Shown: positions 18,180-26,454 of the stretch, in pieces
Position numbering within the stretch: position 1 is the stretch's first letter
Layout of the letters: the number at the start of each line of letters is the position of its first letter
Source of the DNA: an uncultured Nocardioidaceae bacterium
Lineage (GTDB): Bacteria; Actinomycetota; Actinomycetes; Propionibacteriales; Nocardioidaceae
DNA length: 32,369 nt
Direction of reading: 5' to 3'
NCBI GenBank assembly: GCA_902805845.1
Contig: CADCUI010000051.1
Coordinates: forward strand, 1 to 32,369
Made by a program: the position numbers and the translations under genes
Notes under the pieces: model-generated
What the model saw: the letters and a program-made list of their open reading frames with translations, nothing else
What the model was told of the DNA's origin: nothing
The model's database searches: none

Positions 18180-19564
18180 CGCCGTCCCACCGCCTTGTCG
18201 TAGAGACCCGTCAGCCGCCCCGCCGGGTCCAGCTCCTGCCTCAGGTCGTCGAGGTTCTGCGTGTTGTAGAGCCGGTCGAAGGTCGCCTTGTCGTAGTAGG
18301 CGTCGGAGTAGAGGGACTTGTGCCCGCCGAGCTCATGGACCTCCCGCTCCACCGCTCGGTTGACGTCCCCGTCGCGGCGTCCGGGCGCCACCGGGACCGT
18401 GCCCCAGAACCCGGCGTTGACGTAGGTGGTGCCGGTCGACAGAGGGTACGTCGGCCAGGGCCGCGCGCTGCCCGGCCCGGCCGGCTCCCGGAGCCGCAGC
18501 GGGCACAGCCACACCGGCCGCATGCCCACCTCGGCGTCGAACCAGGTCAGGAAGTCCGGCAGCCGCGACAGCGGCACCTCGATGTCCTGGACCACCCGTT
18601 CCCGGCGCGTTCCGTGGCGGGCGTCGATCCGCCTCGACACACCCCACCGCTGGTCGAGCGCGATCAGCCGCGAGTAGACGTCGCTGCGGCGCCAGCGCCG
18701 TGGCCACGCCCTCCGGACCCGTGGGTCGTGGAGCCCGAACGCGCCCGAGCACCAGAACCAGTCGGTGTCCCACCGCCACAGGTAGTCGTGCGCCGTCAGC
18801 CGGTCGACCGTCCGCTCCTGGATCGAACGGAAGTAGATCTTGTCACCGGTGTAGTCGCTGGTCGTGACCTCGCTCGCGCGGCTGGACGACCAGGTGGCGA
18901 GCGTCAGGTAGGCCTCGTCCGGGGCGAACGCGACACCGTCGAGTCCGTCGACCCGGGTGCCGTCCCACTCGCGGGAGGTCGTGATCTGTTCGATCGCCTC
19001 CGTCAGGGCGCCCAGGTCGGTGAAGTGGACATGACGCAGGTCGACGACCTCGGGCACGGGCTCGAGCTCGATGCGAAGGCGGGTGGCGTAGCCCACACAT
19101 CCGTAGGAGTTCGGGAACGCGTCGAAGAGCCGGTCCCCCGGCTTCACCGTCACGATGTCACCACCACCGGTGAAGACGTCGATCTCCACCACGGACTCGT
19201 GCGGAAGCCCGTTGCGGAACGACGTGGACTCGATCCCCAGCCCCGTCACCGCTCCACCGAGCGTGATCGTGCGCAGCTGCGGCACGACGAGCGGGATGAG
19301 CCCGTGCCGCAGGGTGACGTCCACCAGGCGCTCGTAGGTGCACATGCCCTGCACGTCCGCGGTCCGTGCTGCTGCGTCGACCTCGATGACCCCGTGCAGC
19401 CCTGAGACGTCGAGCCCGGGCCCTCCGGTGCGGGCACGGGAGCGGAACAGGTTGGACGTGCGCTTGGCGAGCCGCACGGGCGCGCTGGGCGGGATGACGG
19501 CGTAGGACCGCGCCAGGGCACGGACCCCGGCCTCGTGACTGTCCCAACCCACCTGGTCGACCAC
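18176..19564 (-). CDS. tmsA: FAD-dependent 10-methylene fatty acid reductase, TmsA/BfaA-type
   Basis: This is an FAD-binding oxidoreductase of the PCMH/GlcD type, 462 residues from the chosen start. The FAD-binding half (about 30-190) contains VRLAKRTSNLFR, the VSGLHGVIEVD segment, QLRTITLGGAVTGLGIES and GCVGYATRLRIEL. The C-terminal half has many aromatic residues (DYLWRWDTDWFWCSGAFG) as in TmsA proteins. In the tms system it uses NADPH to reduce the methylene intermediate made by TmsB. The start is uncertain. GTG 19564 is preferred because a TAGGTT box ends 7 nt before it, suggesting a leaderless message; TTG 19573 and GTG 19552 are alternatives. It lies 77 nt after the CDA-like gene and overlaps tmsB by 4 nt. 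Confidence 0.87.
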   Translation of the reverse strand: MVDQVGWDSHEAGVRALARSYAVIPPSAPVRLAKRTSNLFRSRARTGGPGLDVSGLHGVIEVDAAARTADVQGMCTYERLVDVTLRHGLIPLVVPQLRTITLGGAVTGLGIESTSFRNGLPHESVVEIDVFTGGGDIVTVKPGDRLFDAFPNSYGCVGYATRLRIELEPVPEVVDLRHVHFTDLGALTEAIEQITTSREWDGTRVDGLDGVAFAPDEAYLTLATWSSSRASEVTTSDYTGDKIYFRSIQERTVDRLTAHDYLWRWDTDWFWCSGAFGLHDPRVRRAWPRRWRRSDVYSRLIALDQRWGVSRRIDARHGTRRERVVQDIEVPLSRLPDFLTWFDAEVGMRPVWLCPLRLREPAGPGSARPWPTYPLSTGTTYVNAGFWGTVPVAPGRRDGDVNRAVEREVHELGGHKSLYSDAYYDKATFDRLYNTQNLDDLRQELDPAGRLTGLYDKAVGRR

Positions 19565-19571
19565 CCGCCAC

Positions 19572-19577
19572 AACCTA
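19572..19577 (-). promoter_or_regulatory. -10 box before tmsA
   Basis: TAGGTT on the minus strand ends 7 nt before GTG 19564. It would allow tmsA-tmsB-era to be transcribed independently of the upstream cluster, from a leaderless start. Confidence 0.4.
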
Positions 19578-19641
19578 CAACCGGGAGACGGGGTGCCGCC
19601 GCTGGACCGGTGGGTGAACGCCCGCGTGGGCGGCCGGCAGG

Positions 19642-20013
19642 TCAGGTGGTGGTCGTGGTGATCGCCTGCCCACGCGGGTCACCGGAGTGGATGGACACCC
19701 CCGCGCCTGCGAAGTCCCGCACGAGCACCACGTCGGCATCGTCGACCTCGTCCGCGTCACCCAGCACCACAGCCGCCTCGAGGCCGGCGGCAGCGCTCGA
19801 GACCGCCATCGCGACCGCCACTCCCAGCGCGGATACCCGCAGCGTCGGGAGCTCGACCGTCGCGCCGGCGTAGGTCCGGCCGTCGAGGTCGCGAACCGCG
19901 GCTCCCTGGGACGCGCGGGTGCGAGCCCGCGCGGAACGGGCGAGCGTGACGAGCTTGGCGTCCTCGGCGGAGAGCGACGTACCGGCGGGCTCCGGCACGG
20001 GACCGTCAGGCAT
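19642..20013 (-). CDS. Cytidine-deaminase-fold protein lacking zinc ligands (Rv2365c-like position)
   Basis: The 123-residue protein aligns with cytidine deaminase around GAAVRDLDGRTYAGATVE (about 38-55) and the following long helix. Where active enzymes have CAE (zinc Cys and catalytic Glu), this one has Ser61-Ala-Leu63. The second zinc motif PCxxC is absent; that region reads DEVDDADVVLVRD. It cannot be a normal zinc deaminase. Genes in this place before era, such as Rv2365c of Mycobacterium tuberculosis, are conserved in actinobacteria, so the inactive protein probably has a structural or regulatory job. The ATG overlaps the end of the CNNM gene by 8 nt. The tail is a run of five Thr residues. 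Confidence 0.8.
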   Translation of the reverse strand: MPDGPVPEPAGTSLSAEDAKLVTLARSARARTRASQGAAVRDLDGRTYAGATVELPTLRVSALGVAVAMAVSSAAAGLEAAVVLGDADEVDDADVVLVRDFAGAGVSIHSGDPRGQAITTTTT

Positions 20014-21331
20014 GGGTGTCGGTGTAGGTCTCGGCCGCGTCGGTGTCGTCCACGTCGACCGGGGTCTCCAACGGCGTGATCAGCACGGTGCCGATGCGGT
20101 TGCGCCGCCCGCGCGGGCCCTCTGCCTCGAACCGGAGACCGTGTGCCTCCACGACGGAGCCGGCGATCGGGACGCGACCCAGGTGCTTGCCCATCAGCCC
20201 CCCGACGGTGTCCACGTCGTCGTCGTCGATGCCGACGCCGCACACCTCGTCCAGGTCGTCGACGAGCAGCCGCGAGCTCACGCGGATGGAGCCGTTGTCC
20301 AGCTGCTCGACCGCGACCTCGGCCTGGTCGTACTCGTCGGTGATCTCCCCGACGATCTCCTCCAGGACGTCCTCGATGGTCACCAGCCCCGCGGTGCCGC
20401 CGTACTCGTCGACGACGACCGCGACGTGCTTGCGCTCGGCCTGCATCTCGCGCAGCAGCTCGTCCACGGGCTTGGAGTCGGGGACGTACATCACCGGACG
20501 CACCACCGACTCGACCCGTTCGGTCGTCTCGGCCTCGTGCCTGTCGAACACCCGCTTGGTGACGTCCTTGAGGTAGGCGACCCCGATGACGTCGTCGAGG
20601 TTCTCGCCGATCACCGGGATCCGGCTGAAGCCGCTGCGCAGCGCCAGCGACATGGCCTGACGCAACATCTTGCTGTGCTCGATGAACACCACGTCGGTGC
20701 GCGGGACCATCACCTCACGCACCAGGGTGTCCCCGAGCTCGAAGACCGAGTGGATCATCTGGCGCTCGCCGGACTCGATCACCTGGCTCGCCTCGGCCAG
20801 GTCGACGAGCTCGCGCAGCTCGGCCTCGGTGGAGAACGGTCCCTCGCTGAAGCCGCGGCCGGGCGTGAGGATGTTGCCCAGCACGATGAGCAGCTGTGGC
20901 AGGGGTCCGAGCACGCGCGTGAAGAGCACGACGAAGCCGGCGCTGAGCAGCGCGACCCGCTGCGAGTGCAGCCGGCCGATGGTCCGCGGCCCGACGCCGA
21001 TGATCACGAACTCGACCACGAGCATCACGGCGACCGTGATGACGGCGGCGATCCAGGTGCGGTCGACGTACCCGAGGACGACCTCGGTCACCAGCACGAT
21101 CGCGGTGATCTCGCAGAGCATGCGCAGGAACAGCGCGGTGTTGACGTAGCGGGGCGGGTCCTCGGCGATCGCCAGCAGCCGGCGCGCGCCGTGCCGCTCC
21201 TCGGCGACCAGCTCTTCGGCGCGGACCTTGGAGACCGACGCGAGGGCGGCGTCGACGCTGGAGAAGAAGCCGGCCACGAGGACCAGGAGCGCGGCGGTGA
21301 CGAGGAGCCACGGGTCAGCGTTCACGACCAC
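20006..21331 (-). CDS. CNNM/hemolysin-C family membrane protein with CBS pair
   Basis: The 441-residue protein has three parts. The N-terminal CNNM (DUF21) membrane domain spans about residues 1-190, with hydrophobic helices around 8-28, 92-112 and 124-150 and the FFSSVDAALASVSKVRAEEL start. A CBS pair follows at about 205-335 (MVPRTDVVFI, FSRIPVIGENLDDVIGV, VVVDEYGGTAGLVTIEDVLEEIVGEI, each in part). A CorC_HlyC domain occupies about 350-425. Related proteins handle Mg2+ or Co2+ efflux; calling them hemolysins is historical. The start is GTG 21331, 10 nt after the ybeY stop, with a GGTGAT stretch before it. The place after ybeY is the standard actinobacterial order. Confidence 0.93.
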   Translation of the reverse strand: MVVNADPWLLVTAALLVLVAGFFSSVDAALASVSKVRAEELVAEERHGARRLLAIAEDPPRYVNTALFLRMLCEITAIVLVTEVVLGYVDRTWIAAVITVAVMLVVEFVIIGVGPRTIGRLHSQRVALLSAGFVVLFTRVLGPLPQLLIVLGNILTPGRGFSEGPFSTEAELRELVDLAEASQVIESGERQMIHSVFELGDTLVREVMVPRTDVVFIEHSKMLRQAMSLALRSGFSRIPVIGENLDDVIGVAYLKDVTKRVFDRHEAETTERVESVVRPVMYVPDSKPVDELLREMQAERKHVAVVVDEYGGTAGLVTIEDVLEEIVGEITDEYDQAEVAVEQLDNGSIRVSSRLLVDDLDEVCGVGIDDDDVDTVGGLMGKHLGRVPIAGSVVEAHGLRFEAEGPRGRRNRIGTVLITPLETPVDVDDTDAAETYTDTHA

Positions 21332-21341
21332 ATCACCGGGC

Positions 21342-21830
21342 TCACTCGACCGACGCGCCCGAGAGCACGCCCTGCCACTCGGCCAGCAACCGTGCCTGGA
21401 GACCGAACATCTCCGCGTGCTCCTCGGAATCCGCGTGGTCGTAGCCGAGCAGGTGCAGGATGCCGTGCACCGTGAGGAGGTCGACCTCGTCGGTGAGCGA
21501 GTAGCCGGTCTGCCCCTTCTCGCGGGCCTCGTCCGCCTGCCGCTGGGCGACCGACGCGCACAGCGCGAGGTCGCCGAGGACGCCCTCGACGGGCTCGTCG
21601 TTGACGTGACCGGGCCGAAGCTCGTCCATCGGCCACGCGAGGACGTCGGTGACGCCGGTGCTGCCCATCCACTTCTCGTTGAGCTCCGCGATCGTCTCCT
21701 CGTCGACGAGCATGATGCACAGCTCGGCCTGCGGGTGCACGCGCAGCCGGTCGAGGACGAATCGGCCCAGCCGCACGAGGCGGCGCGCGTCGACCTCGGA
21801 CTGCGACTCCTCGAGCACCTCGATGCTCAC
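21342..21830 (-). CDS. ybeY: Endoribonuclease YbeY (rRNA maturation)
   Basis: YbeY is a zinc endoribonuclease required for 16S rRNA 3'-end maturation and ribosome quality control. The 162-residue protein carries the diagnostic zinc motif HGILHLLGYDH, with His122, His126 and His132, followed by EEHAEMFGLQ. The earlier conserved segment is LNEKWMGSTGVTDVLAWP (50-67). The start is GTG 21830, overlapping the phoH stop by 4 nt (GTGA), so the pair is translationally coupled. This phoH-ybeY-CNNM-era linkage joins several ribosome maturation factors. Confidence 0.97.
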   Translation of the reverse strand: MSIEVLEESQSEVDARRLVRLGRFVLDRLRVHPQAELCIMLVDEETIAELNEKWMGSTGVTDVLAWPMDELRPGHVNDEPVEGVLGDLALCASVAQRQADEAREKGQTGYSLTDEVDLLTVHGILHLLGYDHADSEEHAEMFGLQARLLAEWQGVLSGASVE

Positions 21831-22867
21831 GGTGTGCCCTCCTGGCGACGTCCGCGGGGGCCTCTCGCCGGCGGGCCGTCGTCGGGCGACTGGTTGGCCT
21901 CGAACTCGTCGTAGGCCGCGACGATGCGGCCCACCAGCCGGTGGCGTACGACGTCGTGGCTGGTCAGCCTGTTGAAGGAGACGTCCTCGACCCCGTCGAG
22001 GATCTGCTCGACCACCCGCAGACCGCTCTTCGTCCCGCCCGGGAGGTCGATCTGGGTGACGTCGCCGGTGACGACGACCTTGGACCCGAACCCGAGACGG
22101 GTGAGGAACATCTTCATCTGCTCGGGCGAGGTGTTCTGCGCCTCGTCGAGGATGATGAAGGCGTCATTAAGCGTTCTACCGCGCATGTATGCCAGGGGCG
22201 CGACCTCGATCGTCCCGGCCGCCAGGAGCTTCGGGATGGTTTCCGGGTCGAGCATGTCGTGCAGCGCGTCGTACAGCGGGCGCAGGTAGGGGTCGATCTT
22301 CTCGCTCAACGTGCCCGGCAGGAAGCCCAGCCGCTCTCCCGCCTCGACGGCCGGCCGGGTGAGGATGATCCGGTTGACGTTCTTGGCCTGCAGCGCCTGG
22401 ACGGCCTTGGCCATCGCCAGGTAGGTCTTGCCGGTGCCGGCGGGCCCGATGCCGAAGACGATCGTGTGCTTGTCGATCGAGTCGACGTAGCGCTTCTGGT
22501 TCAGCGTCTTCGGCCGGATCGTGCGCCCGCGGTTCGAGAGGATGTTGAGGCTCAGCACGTCGGCGGGCCGCTCCTGCGACTCCGCGCGCAGCATGCCGAT
22601 CGCCCGCTCGACGGTCTCCGGGGTGATTCCCTGGCCGGTGCGCAGGATCGCCACCAGCTCGTCGATGAGCCGCTCGGCGAGGGCCAGCTCGGCCGACTCG
22701 CCCCGCAACGTCACCCGGTTGCCACGGACGTGGACGTCGGCGTCGAACCCGCTCTCGATGAGGGCCAGGTGCTCGTCGTTGGGGCCGAGCAGCGACACCA
22801 TGTTGATGCTGTTGGGCACGTCGACGATGTGCTGGGGCTGGTCGCGACGGTTCGTGGTCTCGGTCAT
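21827..22867 (-). CDS. phoH: PhoH-like ATPase
   Basis: The 346-residue protein has an N-terminal KH-like segment (to about 110) and a PhoH ATPase domain with Walker [10 protein letters not shown] (141-149), [18 protein letters not shown] and Walker [10 protein letters not shown], all family signatures. PhoH proteins are predicted RNA-associated ATPases or helicases and often neighbour ybeY. ATG 22867 was chosen because a TAGCAT -10 box (22925-22920) overlaps the alternative ATG 22921, so that codon cannot be in the message from this promoter. GCAGG lies about 7 nt before the chosen ATG. The 97-nt gap behind the HIT gene supports a separate promoter. Confidence 0.94.
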   Translation of the reverse strand: MTETTNRRDQPQHIVDVPNSINMVSLLGPNDEHLALIESGFDADVHVRGNRVTLRGESAELALAERLIDELVAILRTGQGITPETVERAIGMLRAESQERPADVLSLNILSNRGRTIRPKTLNQKRYVDSIDKHTIVFGIGPAGTGKTYLAMAKAVQALQAKNVNRIILTRPAVEAGERLGFLPGTLSEKIDPYLRPLYDALHDMLDPETIPKLLAAGTIEVAPLAYMRGRTLNDAFIILDEAQNTSPEQMKMFLTRLGFGSKVVVTGDVTQIDLPGGTKSGLRVVEQILDGVEDVSFNRLTSHDVVRHRLVGRIVAAYDEFEANQSPDDGPPARGPRGRRQEGTP

Positions 22868-22919
22868 GGACGGCCTGCGGCGGCCGGGCCTCCTGGGTCG
22901 GGGCTGTTCGGACCCGTCC

Positions 22920-22925
22920 ATGCTA
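22920..22925 (-). promoter_or_regulatory. -10 box before phoH
   Basis: TAGCAT on the minus strand, in the HIT-phoH gap, would start transcription near 22913 and leave a leader of about 45 nt. It decides against ATG 22921 as the phoH start. No good -35 is visible. Confidence 0.35.
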
Positions 22926-22964
22926 CGGGTCGAGCGTCGCGGATGCGGATCCGTCGTACGCCGC

Positions 22965-23318
22965 TCAGCCCGGAGGCCACCCCATCGGCCGACCGCCGAG
23001 GACGTGGCCGTGCACGTGGAAGACGCTCTGCCCGACCTGCGAGCCGGTGTTGAAGACCAGTCGGTAGTGCCCGTCCAGCCCCTCCGCGTCGGCCACGGCC
23101 GCAGCGCACGCCATCAGGTCGGCGAGCGCTGCGGGCTCGTGCTCGGCCAGGGCGGCCACGTGCGGCTGGTGGGTTTTCGGGATCACCAGGACGTGGGTCG
23201 GGGCCTGCGCGTTGATGTCGCGGAAGGCCAGTGACGCCTCGGTCTCGAGCACCACGTCGGCCGGCACGTCACGGGCGACGATGGCGCAGAAGAGGCAGTT
23301 CCCGTCGCCGTCGGTCAT
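22965..23318 (-). CDS. HIT family (histidine triad) nucleotide-binding protein
   Basis: The 117-residue protein is a HINT-type phosphoramidase or nucleotide hydrolase. It shows the histidine triad HVHGHVLGG with His101, His103 and His105, plus CLFC near the N-terminus (Cys8, Cys11), which with His50-type residues binds zinc in part of this family, and the core HVLVIPKTHQPHV. Its physiological substrate is unknown. ATG 23318 is fixed by a TAGGGT -10 box exactly 6 nt upstream, indicating leaderless transcription and thus a promoter inside the cluster. A tandem 22-bp repeat lies between it and rsmE. Confidence 0.94.
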   Translation of the reverse strand: MTDGDGNCLFCAIVARDVPADVVLETEASLAFRDINAQAPTHVLVIPKTHQPHVAALAEHEPAALADLMACAAAVADAEGLDGHYRLVFNTGSQVGQSVFHVHGHVLGGRPMGWPPG

Positions 23319-23324
23319 GGCCGC

Positions 23325-23330
23325 ACCCTA
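23325..23330 (-). promoter_or_regulatory. -10 box for leaderless HIT transcript
   Basis: TAGGGT on the minus strand ends 6 nt before ATG 23318. The spacing equals that before the genes at 26455 and 29900, and places +1 on the start codon. Confidence 0.55.
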
Positions 23331-23350
23331 CCGACGTACGGCATCCCGGG

Positions 23351-23394
23351 CGGGTCGGGCAGGCATGGAGGACGGGTCGGGCAGACATGGAGGG
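23351..23394. repeat. Two-copy 22-bp tandem repeat
   Basis: Copies at 23351-23372 and 23373-23394 agree at 20 of 22 positions, and a third partial copy (CGGGTCA) follows. The repeat fills the gap between rsmE and the HIT gene, upstream of the HIT -10 box. It may be a slippage product or a pair of binding sites. Confidence 0.7.
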
Positions 23395-23398
23395 CGGG

Positions 23399-24139
23399 TC
23401 AGCGCCAGCGGGGGGTGCGGGCCAGGAGGGCCGCGGCCGCCGCGACCCCGGCGGTGGACGACCGCAGCACCGACGAACCGAGCCGGAGCGGCTCGGCACC
23501 GACGTCGGCGAAGGCTGCGAGCTCGTCGTCGGTGAGCCCGCCCTCCGGGCCGACGACGATCACGATCTCGCCACGGCCGGGCACCGGGACATCGGCCAGC
23601 GGACCGGAGGCGGCCTCGTGCAGGACCACGGGCACCGAGGCGGAGGACAGCAGAGCAACGACCTCCCCTGTCTCGGCGACGGGGCGGACCTCCGGGAACC
23701 ACGCACGTCGTGACTGCTTGGCGGCCTCGCGGGCCGCGGTGCGCCACTTGGCCAGCGCCTTGTCGGCCCGGTCGCCACGCCACCGCGCGATGGACCTCGC
23801 GGCCGCCCACGGCACGATGACGTCGACACCGACCTCGGTGAGCATCTCGACGGCGAGCTCGCCACGGTCGCCCTTGGGGACGGCTTGCACGACGACCACC
23901 CGCGGGGACTCCGCCGCACGCGTGCCGACCTCGAGCACCTCGGCCGTCAGGGACCCCTTGCCGACGTCGCTGACCCGGCCACGGATCACGGTGCCCGCCC
24001 CGTCGGTCAGCGCGATCTGCTCTCCGACCGCCATCCGCCGCACCACGGCGGCGTGGTGGCCCTCGGGGCCCTCGAGCACGGCGGTGTCCCCCACGGACAG
24101 GCGCGCCGCGTCGGGCAGCTGGAAGTAGGCGACCGTCAT
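23399..24139 (-). CDS. rsmE: 16S rRNA m3U1498 methyltransferase RsmE
   Basis: RsmE methylates U1498 (E. coli numbering) in helix 44 of 16S rRNA using SAM. The 246-residue protein has an N-terminal PUA-like domain (HHAAVVRRMAVGEQI about 28-42) and a SPOUT methyltransferase domain with VVVQAVPKGDR, the VGPEGGLTDDE loop and the C-terminal LGSSVLRSSTAGVAAA that forms the trefoil-knot SAM site. ATG 24139 is where similarity begins; the open frame continues upstream through the dnaJ 3' end as a shadow. It lies 4 nt after the dnaJ stop, so the two are probably translated from one message. Confidence 0.96.
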   Translation of the reverse strand: MTVAYFQLPDAARLSVGDTAVLEGPEGHHAAVVRRMAVGEQIALTDGAGTVIRGRVSDVGKGSLTAEVLEVGTRAAESPRVVVVQAVPKGDRGELAVEMLTEVGVDVIVPWAAARSIARWRGDRADKALAKWRTAAREAAKQSRRAWFPEVRPVAETGEVVALLSSASVPVVLHEAASGPLADVPVPGRGEIVIVVGPEGGLTDDELAAFADVGAEPLRLGSSVLRSSTAGVAAAAALLARTPRWR

Positions 24140-24143
24140 CGGC

Positions 24144-25319
24144 TCAGCGGGTGCCGAAGAGGCGGTTGAACACCGACTTGCGCTGGGACACCTGCCCCGA
24201 CGGCTTCTCCTCCCCGCGGAGCTCGGCGAGCTGGCGCAGCAGCGCCTCCTGGTGGTCGTCGAGCCGGGTCGGCGTCTCGACGACGACGCGGACGACGATG
24301 TCGCCGCGGGTGCCTCCGCGGAGGGAGGGCACGCCCTGCCCCGGGACCACGAGCTCGGCGCCCGACTGGGTGCCCGCCTTGATCTCCAGCGGCACCTCGG
24401 CCGGCGGGGGCGAGCTGATGCCGGCATCGGAGGCCTCGGTCGGTGACAGGTCGGACTCCAGCGTCGGCAGGATCACCGAGGCCCCGAGCGCGGCGGCCGT
24501 CATCGGCAACGAGACCGTGCAGTGCAGGTCCCGGCCCCGGCGCACGAACACGTCGTGCTCGGCGACGTGCAGCTCGACGTAGAGGTCGCACGACGGTCCA
24601 CCGCCAGGACCCACCTCGCCCTGCTCGGCCAGCTGCACCCGGGTGCCGTCGTCGACGCCGGCCGGGATCTTGACGGTCAGGGTGCGCCGGGAGCGGACCC
24701 GTCCCTCGCCCGAGCACTCCCGGCACGGCTCGGGGATCAGCTGGCCGAAGCCGCGGCAAGCGGCGCACGGCCGCATCGTGCGGATCTCGCCGAGGAACGA
24801 CCGCTGGATCTGCACGGTCTCGCCCCGGCCGTGACAGGTCTGGCACGGCACCGGGTGGGTGCCGGGAGCGGCGCCCTCGCCGGCACAGGTCGGGCACAGC
24901 ACGGCGGTGTCGACCTTGAGCTCCCGGGTGGTGCCGAAGGCGGCCTCGGCCAGCGACACCTCCAGGTGGATCAACGCGTCCTGCCCTCGACGTACCCGCT
25001 GCCGCGGACCGCGGCCCTGCGCCGCCGCGCCACCGCCGCCGAAGAACGCGTCCATGATGTCGGTGAACGAGAACCCCGCCCCCGCCCCGGCACCGAAGCC
25101 CCCGGAGAACGCGTCGCCGCCCATGTCGTACTGCTGGCGCTTGTCGGGATCGGAGAGCACCTCGTAGGCCCGCGTGACGTCCTTGAAGCGCTCCTGGCTG
25201 GCCGGGTCGGGGTTGACGTCGGGGTGCAGGGTCCGGGCCAGCCGGCGGTAGGCCTTCTTGATCGCGTCGGGGTCCGCGTCGCGCGGAACGCCGAGGATCT
25301 CGTAGGGGTCGTTGCTCAC
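24144..25319 (-). CDS. dnaJ: Chaperone DnaJ (DnaJ2 type, hrcA-linked)
   Basis: This Hsp40 co-chaperone stimulates the DnaK ATPase. The 391-residue protein has a J domain with HPD (about 32-34), a Gly/Phe-rich region ([13 protein letters not shown]) and four CxxCxGxG zinc motifs ([32 protein letters not shown]) at about 145-205. C-terminal substrate-binding domains follow. An Ser/Pro/Glu-rich insertion ([18 protein letters not shown]) interrupts the C-terminal domain where most DnaJ proteins have a short turn; it is typical of some actinobacterial DnaJ2 proteins or strain-specific, and I cannot tell which. The start is GTG 25319, 22 nt after hrcA. As in other actinobacteria, this dnaJ is the copy controlled with hrcA. 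Confidence 0.95.
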   Translation of the reverse strand: MSNDPYEILGVPRDADPDAIKKAYRRLARTLHPDVNPDPASQERFKDVTRAYEVLSDPDKRQQYDMGGDAFSGGFGAGAGAGFSFTDIMDAFFGGGGAAAQGRGPRQRVRRGQDALIHLEVSLAEAAFGTTRELKVDTAVLCPTCAGEGAAPGTHPVPCQTCHGRGETVQIQRSFLGEIRTMRPCAACRGFGQLIPEPCRECSGEGRVRSRRTLTVKIPAGVDDGTRVQLAEQGEVGPGGGPSCDLYVELHVAEHDVFVRRGRDLHCTVSLPMTAAALGASVILPTLESDLSPTEASDAGISSPPPAEVPLEIKAGTQSGAELVVPGQGVPSLRGGTRGDIVVRVVVETPTRLDDHQEALLRQLAELRGEEKPSGQVSQRKSVFNRLFGTR

Positions 25320-25341
25320 CAGGAACTCACTGACTTTCTCG

Positions 25342-26364
25342 TCATCCTTCGTCGAGGATCTTGGACAGGTACTGCGCGACTGCCCGGACGCTGGCCATCG
25401 CGCCCGGGTAGTCCATGCGGGTCGGTCCCAGCACGCCCAGGGTCGCCACCGACTCCGAGCCGGGGCCGTAGCCGGTGGCCACCACGGCGGTCGAGGCGAG
25501 CCCCTCGTAGGGGACCTCCGAGCCGATCCGGACCGTCAGCCGCGCGGGGGACCCGGACTCCCCGAGCAGCTTGAGCAGCACGACGTGCTCCTCGAGCGCC
25601 TCCAGCAGCGGGCGGATCGTGAGATCCAGGTCGTCGCCGAAGCGCGCGAGGTTGGCCGTGCCGCCCACCCTCACGCGCTCGTCGGAGCGGTGGTCGGAGA
25701 TCGCCTCGACCAGCGCCGCGACGAGCAGCGAGAGCAGCGGGCGATCGGCGCCCTCGTACGCCGCAGGCAGGCTGGCCAGCTGCTCGGCGGCGTCGGCGAT
25801 GCGCTTGCCGGCGACCGCGCGGTTGACCGCCAGCCGGAGCGCGGCGACCTTGTCGTCGCTGATCCCCTCGGGGAGCTCCACGACGCGCTGCTCGACCCGG
25901 CCGGTCGACAGGATCAGCACCAGGAGCAGCCGCGTGGAGCTGAGCGTCACGAGCTCCACATGGCGCACCGTGGAGCGCGACAGGGTGGGGTACTGCACGA
26001 TGGCGACCTGCCGGGTGAGCTGGGCGAGCAGCCGGACCGACCGCTGCACCACGTCGTCGAGGTCGACGGCTCCCTCGAGCAGCGTCGTGATGGCGCGGCG
26101 CTCGGCTGCACTCAGCTGCTTGACCTGGCTGAGCCTGTCGACGAAGCGCCGGTAGCCCTTCTCGGTCGGGATCCGGCCCGCACTGGTGTGCGGCTGGGCG
26201 ATCAGCCCCTCCTCCTCCAGCGCGGCCATGTCGTTGCGGACCGTCGCCGGGGAGACGCCCAGCTGGTGCCGCTCCACCAGAGACTTGGATCCCACCGGCT
26301 CCTGCGTCGACACGTAGTCCTCGACGATCGCACGGAGGACGGCCATCTTCCGATCCTCGACCAC
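25342..26364 (-). CDS. hrcA: Heat-shock repressor HrcA
   Basis: HrcA represses groE-type and its own genes by binding CIRCE; GroEL activity keeps it folded. The 340-residue protein has an N-terminal winged helix ([21 protein letters not shown], seen in parts; [20 protein letters not shown]) and the HrcA-type GAF-like dimer domain ([16 protein letters not shown] onward). I chose GTG 26364, which has GGGAGGAGG a few nt upstream; ATG 26346 is a possible later start. The frame is open to 26403, but that is beyond the ribosome binding site and inside the CIRCE element. It is first in the hrcA-dnaJ-rsmE series. Confidence 0.97.
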   Translation of the reverse strand: MVEDRKMAVLRAIVEDYVSTQEPVGSKSLVERHQLGVSPATVRNDMAALEEEGLIAQPHTSAGRIPTEKGYRRFVDRLSQVKQLSAAERRAITTLLEGAVDLDDVVQRSVRLLAQLTRQVAIVQYPTLSRSTVRHVELVTLSSTRLLLVLILSTGRVEQRVVELPEGISDDKVAALRLAVNRAVAGKRIADAAEQLASLPAAYEGADRPLLSLLVAALVEAISDHRSDERVRVGGTANLARFGDDLDLTIRPLLEALEEHVVLLKLLGESGSPARLTVRIGSEVPYEGLASTAVVATGYGPGSESVATLGVLGPTRMDYPGAMASVRAVAQYLSKILDEG

Positions 26365-26392
26365 GACCCCTCCTCCCGAAGACCTACCTCGT

Positions 26393-26419
26393 CTGGCACT
26401 CACCTGCGGCGAGTGCCAA
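26393..26419 (-). promoter_or_regulatory. CIRCE operator (HrcA binding site)
   Basis: On the minus strand TTGGCACTC, a 9-nt spacer and GAGTGCCAG form the inverted repeat; the consensus is TTAGCACTC-N9-GAGTGCTAA. It lies 28 nt before the hrcA start and overlaps a TAGCAT -10 box (26424-26419). HrcA bound here would block its own transcription and that of dnaJ. Confidence 0.93.
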
Positions 26420-26442
26420 TGCTAGCGCGTGGCGGGGCTGGC

Positions 26443-26448
26443 TAGGGT
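26443..26448 (+). promoter_or_regulatory. -10 box for leaderless MBL-fold gene
   Basis: TAGGGT ends 6 nt before ATG 26455. The hrcA promoter fires in the opposite direction about 20 bp away, so the CIRCE site might also influence this promoter. Confidence 0.55.
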
Positions 26449-26454
26449 GGGCAG

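Noticed and set aside
19919-21475. Plus-strand open frame opposite the CNNM and ybeY genes
   Set aside because: Composition is dominated by His, Asp and Gln from reverse-complement codons; the opposite strand has clear domains.
22150-22185. Possible rare TTA (bldA-type) codon in phoH
   Set aside because: In the phoH frame these bases read CTT AAT, so there is no TTA codon.
22868-22921. ATG 22921 as the start of phoH
   Set aside because: It overlaps the likely -10 box, and the added residues are Arg/Pro-rich with no family similarity.
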